DNA from: Deltaproteobacteria bacterium
GTDB lineage: Bacteria; Desulfobacterota; DSM-4660; Desulfatiglandales; HGW-15
Direction of reading: 5' to 3'
NCBI GenBank assembly: GCA_016931115.1
Contig: JAFGFM010000038.1
Coordinates: forward strand, 21,800 to 85,799
Length of the DNA: 64,000 nucleotides
Shown: positions 52,925 through 60,326 of the stretch, piece by piece
How positions within the stretch are numbered: position 1 is the first letter of the stretch
Layout of the letters: each line of letters begins with the position of its first letter
Made by a program: the position numbers and the translations under genes
The notes under the pieces: generated by a model
Seen by the model: the letters and a program-made list of their open reading frames with translations, nothing else
What the model was told of the DNA's origin: nothing
The model's database searches: none

Positions 52925-55849
52925 CTATTCTAAAAGCAGTGGTAACCAAGGCATACCATTTGATGGATGGGAAGATTTATCTTGGGGGTCTTTGCCTCTC
53001 CTGTATTCCGTCAGGTTATCAAATCCGTCTCCATCAGCATCAATCAATGCATCATTCAGCAATGGATTCAAACTATTTGATACTTCCCAACCATCAGGCA
53101 TTGCATCATCATCTGTATCGGCATCACAAGGATTTGTTTCACCCTCATCAACCACTCCATTATGGTTTGCATCTTCAACACCATCCAGGAGCCCATCATC
53201 ATCGGAGTCAGCATCAAGAGGATCAGTGCAGCCCAAAACCTCTATGCCGTCAGGAATCCCGTCTCCATCAGTATCAGTGTCACATGGATCGGTTTCACCG
53301 GTGTCAAATTCACCATTCTGATTGGCATCTTCAACACCATCCAGGATACCGTCGTCGTCAGAGTCGGCGTCATTTATGTCAGTGCAGTAGCCCTCTTCAA
53401 TCGTATCTGAAAGGCCGTCCTGATCAGTATCGGTGATAGTCCAGTTCAGTACTGTGCCGTCTGTTATACCATTATAACCGTCAACAGCAATCCGATAGGT
53501 CATACCAGCCGTAGCATTGAATGTTATTTGGCTTTGAGGACTTTCATAATCATTGTTTGAGGCAATAGAAGTCAGATCACTGACCACGCTGCCCGTATAG
53601 GCCGCTAATAGTGTATCGAAATCACTTCCGATTGTGTCAAAGGCAATAACGCCATCCGAAGTGGCGGTCCAGGACCACCACACTGAAACACCACCCTCTA
53701 TACCAGCGTGATTTGGTTCTCCTGTTTCAAAAGTCGCATTAACATTGCTTCCTGTTGCCTGGCCGCTTACACCGTTGATTGTGGTTGCAGACGAAAAATT
53801 GTCGTTTGACGGGGGGGTAGGGTTAGACCACACAACATGGTCTACCCAGCCACAATCTTCTCCCGATGAGCCAGAACCATCTTTGGTGTATGCCCATTTC
53901 AAAGCATGAGAGCCGGAGGTTATTGTAAAAGATTTAAAAGCCCAACTTGTTGTACCACTGATGGAATCAGCCTGTTCATCGTCTATGTAAAACCGTAAAT
54001 AGTCATACTCTTCCTCAGATGAAACCTGCCAGTAAAAACTGATTGTCCCGGGCCCGGACACGGTTGTTTCAAAATAGGTTTCCTGGCTGTCTTCAATATC
54101 GCCACTTTGAGCGGTATCTTCCCCGTCATGTGTTGTCGTTGTTTGATAAAACCACAACGCGTTACCACCACTGGACCAATCCATCGATGTGTTGTCCACG
54201 GCTTCTCCCAGTAGGATCGCATTATTATCTACCACCGGATCTGTTTCACCTGGATCAAATCGACCGTTATAATTGGTATCTTCTTCACCATCTTTTATTC
54301 CATCATTATCCGTGTCGTCATCCAGCGGATCGGTAATGGTAGTATGATCGGCATCTGTTATAAAGACGGATGTATCGGTGTCTGGACCGATATCCCCGGA
54401 GGTTACACCTAGCTCAGTACCGTCTTGAATACCATCGTCATCCGTATCTAAATCGCAGGCATTGGTCTCACCGGTATCAACTGCATAATTTTGATTCGCA
54501 TCTTCAACACCGTCCAGGATGCCGTCATTATCAGTGTCAGCGTCGTTGGGGTCTGTGCAGGTGACCTCTTCAAGCGCATCCCAAAGGCCGTCCTGATCAG
54601 TATCGGTGGGACTGATATCGGCAAGGAGGTTCAATCGCCATACCCAGTAGGGAACATCTACATATAAAGAGGTACCATTATTTCCAACCTGACCGACGCT
54701 GTTGGAACCGCACGTCCAGACTGTCCCGTCACTCTTCAGGAAGGCTGTGTTATTAACAAAAGATTCAATTTGAATAAACGGCCCTGTAATTAGAGACTCT
54801 TGAAAATTCGGTGTGGCATAAGGAAGATAGAGCAAGACATTCCCGTCCCCGAATTGCCCACGATAATTGAAGCCAACAAACCGGATCATACCCACGCCAT
54901 CCTTGATCATCGTTTGATCGCCACCAGCATCAACATCATCGATTCCGCTCAACTCGACTACCTGTGCCGGGAAATAGGATCTTTCATTCAAATACTCACC
55001 GTCGTAGCCATCCAGAACATACCCCTTGCCAAGCTGGCCATATTTATTCATGCCCCATGTCCACACCGTACCGTCGGCTTTAAGTGCGACATTATGGGCA
55101 CTGCCGGACTTAACTTTAAGGATATTTTCCATGCCTGTTGAGGTGATTTGACCTGGAGTTGTGTAGTAGCTGGAGGCGCCCCTTCCACATTGTTTTGCGG
55201 AGTTTGATCCCCAGGTCCAGACCGTACCGTCCCCCTTTCTGGCTACAACATGATCCACCCCAACGTCGATCTGCCTGATATCCTCAAACCCAGTTGATGT
55301 GGCTTGAACCGGAGAGTAACTTATTGTTATAGAGCCGTTACCGAGCTGGCCTTTGCTATTCCATCCCCACGCATAAACCGTTCCGTCCGCTTTGAGGCAG
55401 GCGGCAAATCCACCGTTAGTCCCGGCCACCTGGATGATATCGGTTAATCCTGGGATCTGAACAGGCTCATTTCTGGGTTCTGTATCGCCCAAACCGAGTT
55501 CACCATTGCCGTTAAACCCCCAGGCCCAAAGGGTGCCATCCGTTTTGATTGCATAGGTATTACTATTGCCGCCGGCAATGAACTTGACATCGGTAATATT
55601 AGCCTGTACCGGCGTAAGCACGGGATCAGCATAGTTTACACCGTTCCCCATTTGCCCCTCCGGCCCAGACCCCCAGGACCAGACGGTGCCATTGGATTTC
55701 AAAACTATGGTGTGACCATTGCCAAAAGCCACCATAGGGGTGACATCTTCAGCCGCAGCAAGGATTGGAAACATTAACCCAAGCATTAAAATTATTTGCA
55801 GTTCCAACATAAATTTCCATAGATACTTTTTCACCGCTTGTTTTCCCAT
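52925..55849 (-). CDS. Secreted RCC1-repeat protein with calcium-type repeats
   Basis: 974 aa from the ATG at 55849 (GAGGTG upstream); the track start at 55894 adds 15 residues with no ribosome-binding site. Signal peptide, then six or seven RCC1 blades ('LKSNGTVWSWGSG..GQMGNG', 'LKADGTVWTWGMNKYGQLG') over about 40-420. TSP3-like acidic calcium repeats follow ('DTDQDGLWDALEE', 'DTDDDGIQDGTE'), a beta-sandwich of about 130 residues, and a pre-peptidase-like domain. More calcium repeats lead to the end 'MPWLPLLLE'. Probably an exported surface protein; partner unknown. Confidence 0.85.
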   Translation of the reverse strand: MGKQAVKKYLWKFMLELQIILMLGLMFPILAAAEDVTPMVAFGNGHTIVLKSNGTVWSWGSGPEGQMGNGVNYADPVLTPVQANITDVKFIAGGNSNTYAIKTDGTLWAWGFNGNGELGLGDTEPRNEPVQIPGLTDIIQVAGTNGGFAACLKADGTVYAWGWNSKGQLGNGSITISYSPVQATSTGFEDIRQIDVGVDHVVARKGDGTVWTWGSNSAKQCGRGASSYYTTPGQITSTGMENILKVKSGSAHNVALKADGTVWTWGMNKYGQLGKGYVLDGYDGEYLNERSYFPAQVVELSGIDDVDAGGDQTMIKDGVGMIRFVGFNYRGQFGDGNVLLYLPYATPNFQESLITGPFIQIESFVNNTAFLKSDGTVWTCGSNSVGQVGNNGTSLYVDVPYWVWRLNLLADISPTDTDQDGLWDALEEVTCTDPNDADTDNDGILDGVEDANQNYAVDTGETNACDLDTDDDGIQDGTELGVTSGDIGPDTDTSVFITDADHTTITDPLDDDTDNDGIKDGEEDTNYNGRFDPGETDPVVDNNAILLGEAVDNTSMDWSSGGNALWFYQTTTTHDGEDTAQSGDIEDSQETYFETTVSGPGTISFYWQVSSEEEYDYLRFYIDDEQADSISGTTSWAFKSFTITSGSHALKWAYTKDGSGSSGEDCGWVDHVVWSNPTPPSNDNFSSATTINGVSGQATGSNVNATFETGEPNHAGIEGGVSVWWSWTATSDGVIAFDTIGSDFDTLLAAYTGSVVSDLTSIASNNDYESPQSQITFNATAGMTYRIAVDGYNGITDGTVLNWTITDTDQDGLSDTIEEGYCTDINDADSDDDGILDGVEDANQNGEFDTGETDPCDTDTDGDGIPDGIEVLGCTDPLDADSDDDGLLDGVEDANHNGVVDEGETNPCDADTDDDAMPDGWEVSNSLNPLLNDALIDADGDGFDNLTEYRRGKDPQDKSSHPSNGMPWLPLLLE

Positions 55850-55988
55850 AATGCACCTCAAAGCTATATTATTATGTGTATGAAAGATCCCCAACCCCGA
55901 CTGCGTCCAAAGTTCAAGATGAACCTCAGCAATGGGTTCCTGGAACAGAGGGCAAGATGAGGGAGGGCTACTTATTTATGCTACTTTT

Positions 55989-56070
55989 AAACGGTAGGAA
56001 ATATTACTATTTAGTGTCAATCCAGAAAGAGAAAAATTCTGGATGGACACTATTTAACACCATACCGTTT
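55989..56070. repeat. Nested hairpin, 82 bases
   Basis: Outer arms AAACGGTA (55989-55996) and TACCGTTT (56063-56070) are perfect. Inner arms TAGTGTCAATCCAGAA (56012-56027) and TTCTGGATGGACACTA (56037-56052) pair with one mismatch. Followed by a short T-run. It may be a relic of a mobile element end or a regulatory RNA structure. Confidence 0.6.
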
Positions 56071-56214
56071 TTCTGAAATTAAAATAACATAGATAAAATA
56101 ATGCCGAAAAAGTCAATTAAAATTAGACTTATCAACCTCTGTTACTGGATCGTATCTGTTTGATACGAAGATAACCAGATAAGATAGTATCGGTTATTTT
56201 CTTTTCTTTACCCA

Positions 56215-56330
56215 TGCAGGGGCGAAAAATTTTTCGCCCCTACAGTTTCCCTATTGGGCAGGAAAGGCCATTAAGAATTAGATATCTGAATTTTCTTTCA
56301 TACACCCAGTAAAAAAGTAAAACGATCAAA
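56215..56330. repeat. Extended palindromic repeat, copy 2
   Basis: TGCAGGGGCGAAAAATTTTT and complement (56215-56244), then TTTCCCTATTGGGCAGGAAA and GGCCATTAAGAATT, a diverged version of the tail in copies at 52771 and 59734. Upstream of the YDG-repeat gene. Confidence 0.7.
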
Positions 56331-56533
56331 GATAATAACCTTTAATCGCCTCGCCAACCCCTTGGTTTACGATAAAACGCGATACAAAAATCCACTTGAC
56401 ACTCAAACATCACCCCCCTATACTTTTGAAGTTAAGAAGTAAATTTTTATGAATTCAATCGTTTTTCACTAGGAATTTCACCGCAGCAGCGTTGCCTGTT
56501 GGAAAGACATAATCTGAACATAGAGGAGAGAAT

Positions 56534-59455
56534 ATGAACGATTTTATCCAAAGAGTCTGGAGTGTGCTAAAGGTTAATAGGGCGGCTTTACTGGTCTGTC
56601 TGGTTTTCCTAGCCGTACCCTCGATCGGTCTGGCCTACGATATATACCCTATTACCGATTCAACCACCAACAACGCCAACATCGATGTGGCTGTGGATGA
56701 GGGCGGCCTCCCCCATGCTGTGTATGACCGTGGCGGCAGCGTCTACTACAAAAAGGGGATTGGCACGGAGGAACTGGTGGGGGTGGGAACAAATCCGGCC
56801 ATCGCGGTCGGCCCTGACGGTGTGCCCCAGATAGTCTATATGTCGGGAAGTGGCCAGTTCTATGTAACCAGGGACGGAGGGGCCTGGCAGACGGCGATCC
56901 AAATCTCGACCTACAACCGCGAGATAGACATTGATGTGGACAGCAGCAACCACGCTCATATCGCCTATGTAGCCCAGATCGACACTTCGTACCCCAGCGA
57001 AACCAGTGCAGGAGTAGACATCGGCTACATTAATAATATCGACGGCACGGAATCCGAGCCATTTTCCTTGCCGATCGTGGTGTATCGGGGTATATATGAA
57101 AATCTTGGCGGATCCAGTTATCAAGGGTACTACTATGACTTTCCCAGAATTAAAATTGATGGTGCGGGAAACTATCATATCATAGCTACTCACCAGTACT
57201 ATTATAGATCGAGCTATACTGACCGCTATTACTACGTCGTGTACAAAACAAATGCCGGCGGCGGTTTTTCTTCCAGCAACAGCGACAGATCCGCTGCCGC
57301 AGCTTTGACCATCAACACCTTGACCCTGGCCCCGGACGATAGCCCGAGGGTGGCCTACACCCAGAACAGCGTGGCCTATTACGCCAGCCCCTCTCCCACG
57401 TGGTCGGAGACCGCCCTGACCGGCGCCTCCATCCCATCGCTGACTTCCAACGCAACTTCCGTTGGCCTGGTATACGTGGCCGAGGGTTCCGTGTACCTGG
57501 ATCAGGACACCGGTTCGGGGTTCATCACCCCGCAGTTGATCGCCGCCGGATCGGCCCCGGCCCTAGGCCTTGCCCCGGACAGCCCTTTTGTCTACTATCT
57601 GGCCTCGGACGGTGTGAACAGCGAGGTCTTACTGCAAACCGATTTCAGTTTTGTGGCACCGCCCACGGTGACCGTGCAACCGGAAAATCTGACCGTGACC
57701 TACGGTGAGGACGCCGTGTTCACCACAGGGGCGGATGGCCTGCCCGAGCCCACGGTGCAATGGCAGGGCAGCATTGACGATGGAGCCACCTTTTCCGACC
57801 TGGACGACGCCACCGCAACCACCCTCACTTTGACCGCGGTGTCGATGGAGGACAGCGGCCTAATGGTTCGCGCTGTGTTTACCAATGACCAGGGCTCCGC
57901 CACCTCAGACAGCGCCCTCCTCACTGTGGAACCGAAAACCCTGACCCCGTCCGTGACGGTCGCCGACAAAACCTATGACGGCACCACATCGGCCACCATC
58001 GAGTCGCGGGAACTCACCGGGATCATCAACGAAGACGATGTCAGCCTTGTCGACGGCGTGGCCACGTTCAGCGACAAGGACACCGGCACCGGTAAAACGG
58101 TGACCATCACAGGGCTTTCTTTGAGCGGATCGGATGCAGCAAAGTATCAGCTGTCCGTCGACGAGGTAGCATCTACAGCCGATATCACATCGGCAGAGCT
58201 GACCCCGTCGGTCAGCGTGGCAGATAAAACCTATGACGGTACAACTGGTGCTGCGATCGTAGACCGGAGCCTCGCGGGAGTCATCGGCGATGAAGATGTC
58301 AGCCTGGTTAGTGGTACCGCCGTCTTTCTCAACCCAAACGCAGGTGTGGAAAAATCGGTGACAGTCATTGGTCTTGCCCTGGAAGGGACCGACGACGGCA
58401 ATTATACTCTAGCATCAACGAGCGTCATCGCCCATGCGGCCATAAACCCCCGCCCCATCACGGTCACTGCAGCCGCCGAGACCAAAACCTATGACGGCAC
58501 CAACACCGCGACAGGAACCCCAACCATCACCGCGGGCATTCTGGTCAACGGCGATACCGGTACCTGGGCACAATCATTCGACACCAGGCATGCAGGTACC
58601 GGCAAGACTCTAACCCCGACAGGCGAAGTGAACGACGGCAACAGCGGTGACAACTACGCAGTCACCTTCGCACCGGTGGCAACCGGAACGATCACCCCCC
58701 TGCCAATGACGGTCTCGGCCGTGACCGACAACAAGGTCTATGACGGCACAACTGCGTCAAACCTGACGCCCCAGGTCGAACCTGCCCCGGTCAGCGGCGA
58801 CACCGCCGAGTTCCAGCAGGCCTTTGAAACGCCGGATGCGGGAACCGGGAAGACCATTGTCCCGTCCGGTGCGGTCAACGACGGCAATAGCGGAAACAAC
58901 TATAATGTCAATTTTATAACCGTCAACAACGGTGCCATTTCCCAGGCCGAAGCCACAGTGACGCTCTCCGGCCTCAGTCACATCTACGACGGTACGGCCA
59001 AGGCCGCCATCGCCACCACCGAGCCGACCGGACTCGGCGTGGTCATCACCTACAACGGCGTGACCGACGCTCCGACAGCTGTCGGCAGCTATTCAGTCGT
59101 CGCCGTCATCGAAGACACCAACTACCAGGAGGGCACTGACAGCGGCACCCTGGTGATCGCCAAAGCAACGCCGACGATCACCTGGCCCAACCCGGCGGAC
59201 ATCGTCTCAGGCACCCCCCTGGGCGAGGCACAGCTCAACGCCACGGCCAACGTACCAGGCACCTTTATCTGCACCCCGGAGGCCGGCACCCTGCTCGACA
59301 TCGGCACTAACCAGATGTTGAGCGTCAGCTTCACCCCGGACGACTCCACAAACTACACCGAGGCTAATGCGCAGGTTACCATCAATGTCACTGAGGATTT
59401 CTACTGGCCCATGTTCATGCCGGCCATCCTGAAAGGACAAAACGTGACCCAGTGA
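56534..59455 (+). CDS. Secreted Ig/YDG (MBG)-repeat surface protein
   Basis: 973 aa. Signal peptide ('AALLVCLVFLAVPSIGLA'), an N-terminal beta-rich (propeller-like) region to about 375, one Ig-like domain ('PPTVTVQPENLTVTYGEDAV'), then five YDG/MBG-type repeats of about 80 residues. Each repeat opens with a variant of 'KTYDGTT' ('DKTYDGTTSATI', 'NKVYDGTTASNL', 'HIYDGTAKAA'). A final beta domain ends in 'YWPMFMPAILKGQ'. Such repeats form stalks of adhesins. The gene is visibly GC-richer than everything around it, suggesting transfer. AGGAG six bases before the ATG. Confidence 0.85.
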   Translation: MNDFIQRVWSVLKVNRAALLVCLVFLAVPSIGLAYDIYPITDSTTNNANIDVAVDEGGLPHAVYDRGGSVYYKKGIGTEELVGVGTNPAIAVGPDGVPQIVYMSGSGQFYVTRDGGAWQTAIQISTYNREIDIDVDSSNHAHIAYVAQIDTSYPSETSAGVDIGYINNIDGTESEPFSLPIVVYRGIYENLGGSSYQGYYYDFPRIKIDGAGNYHIIATHQYYYRSSYTDRYYYVVYKTNAGGGFSSSNSDRSAAAALTINTLTLAPDDSPRVAYTQNSVAYYASPSPTWSETALTGASIPSLTSNATSVGLVYVAEGSVYLDQDTGSGFITPQLIAAGSAPALGLAPDSPFVYYLASDGVNSEVLLQTDFSFVAPPTVTVQPENLTVTYGEDAVFTTGADGLPEPTVQWQGSIDDGATFSDLDDATATTLTLTAVSMEDSGLMVRAVFTNDQGSATSDSALLTVEPKTLTPSVTVADKTYDGTTSATIESRELTGIINEDDVSLVDGVATFSDKDTGTGKTVTITGLSLSGSDAAKYQLSVDEVASTADITSAELTPSVSVADKTYDGTTGAAIVDRSLAGVIGDEDVSLVSGTAVFLNPNAGVEKSVTVIGLALEGTDDGNYTLASTSVIAHAAINPRPITVTAAAETKTYDGTNTATGTPTITAGILVNGDTGTWAQSFDTRHAGTGKTLTPTGEVNDGNSGDNYAVTFAPVATGTITPLPMTVSAVTDNKVYDGTTASNLTPQVEPAPVSGDTAEFQQAFETPDAGTGKTIVPSGAVNDGNSGNNYNVNFITVNNGAISQAEATVTLSGLSHIYDGTAKAAIATTEPTGLGVVITYNGVTDAPTAVGSYSVVAVIEDTNYQEGTDSGTLVIAKATPTITWPNPADIVSGTPLGEAQLNATANVPGTFICTPEAGTLLDIGTNQMLSVSFTPDDSTNYTEANAQVTINVTEDFYWPMFMPAILKGQNVTQ

Positions 59456-59480
59456 TCCCCAGCATTGAACAGGGTTATCC

Positions 59481-59529
59481 GATCCGGTCAGAGAGGTGTG
59501 CGGGCCTGCCCGCCACCCTGACCTGGATC
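59481..59529. terminator. GC-rich hairpin after the YDG-repeat gene
   Basis: GATCCGGTCAG at 59481-59491 pairs with CTGACCTGGATC at 59518-59529 (one bulge), around an inner GCGGGC/GCCCGC stem. No T-run follows, so it may be a repeat or a factor-assisted terminator. Confidence 0.5.
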
Positions 59530-59733
59530 ACCCGAGGTACCCAATCATCCCCATACAATGGCCGATACGGACAATCCACATTACTTTGAATTATTTTCGG
59601 TAGCTACAGTAACAGAGAAAATTCTGCTTCCAAGCAAAATAGGGATACAACTTCTGTTTTACGAGATCCATTTGATAAAAGAGAAGTGGACTGGTGCGAA
59701 AAAAAACACAGAAATTAAAACTTTGCCCCTTTT

Positions 59734-59793
59734 TGCAGGGGTGAAAAAATTTTTGCCCCTGCATCTTTCCTATAAGGTAGGAGAGGCCATTTG
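59734..59793. repeat. Extended palindromic repeat, copy 3
   Basis: TGCAGGGGTGAAAAAA and complement (59734-59763), then CTTTCCTATAAGGTAGGAGA and GGCCAT, the same tail as the copy at 52771. It abuts the broken end of the phoH remnant. The stretch 59530-59733 holds no gene. Confidence 0.8.
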
Positions 59794-60214
59794 AGTGCAT
59801 GTCAAGGTATGGGTGGTCTATCTGGAATATGTCCCCGGGCAAATACCCTATATCCTTGTTGCTTAATGGTACAACAGGCCTGGCCAGAAACATCTGCCTG
59901 TAATAGCGGTGGTTTTCAAGCCCTGCGGCCAGGGCAAGAAGTGTCTTCCCAGTGCCCGCCTTCCCTGAAATGGTAACAAGCTTGATATCCCGGTTTAACA
60001 GGGCTTCAAGGGCAAAGATCTGTTCTGCATTCCTTGGTGTAATACCATACACAGTGTGCTTGTCAACACGACGAATCTTATTGGTGGTACTGTCATACAC
60101 GCCAAGGGCAGACTTTCTACCGTTCTTTAAAATAAGAAACTGATTGGGTAAAAGGGCTGCTGATAGATTCAATATGGTATCCACCGGTTTCAAGGCAATA
60201 GAACCATTAAGCAT
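59785..60214 (-). pseudogene. Truncated PhoH-family ATPase remnant
   Basis: The ORF (59591-60214) encodes the middle of a YlaK-type PhoH2 protein: 'LLPNQFLILKNGRKSALGVYD', 'PRNAEQIFALEALLNRDIKL', Walker A 'GKAGTGKTLLALAAGL', and 'VPLSNKDIGYLPGD'. Intact proteins of this type have an N-terminal PIN domain (absent) and about 150 further residues after GYLPGD (absent). The frame instead runs into repeat copy 3 and non-homologous sequence. It is thus cut at both ends and cannot be a functional PhoH. It lies on the same strand as the ATPase gene upstream. Confidence 0.75.
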
Positions 60215-60326
60215 TATTTTTTATAGATGTCTGTTGGAATAACCCTTACTGGTTGCATTTTGTGTCATAAAAATGTGGCATATACAATAAGTTGAGAAAT
60301 ATCATTAGTAAATGATATCCGATTGG

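Larger units (their letters stand above)
55850..56533. other. 684-base intergenic region between two surface-protein genes
   Basis: Divergent spacer between the RCC1 gene and the YDG-repeat gene. It holds the nested hairpin at 55989-56070 and the extended palindromic repeat at 56215. No gene is supported: the 66-codon ORF at 55876-56076 has no ribosome-binding site and runs through the hairpin. The ATG at 56534 has AGGAG six bases upstream. Confidence 0.6.

Noticed and set aside
55876-56076. 66-codon ORF in the surface-gene spacer
   Set aside because: No ribosome-binding site, and it runs through a hairpin arm; likely chance.
46860-59640. Recurring GAGAAAAATTCTG strings (46867, 56029 and a variant near 59613)
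   Set aside because: Short, AT-rich and without shared flanks; not enough to call a repeat family.
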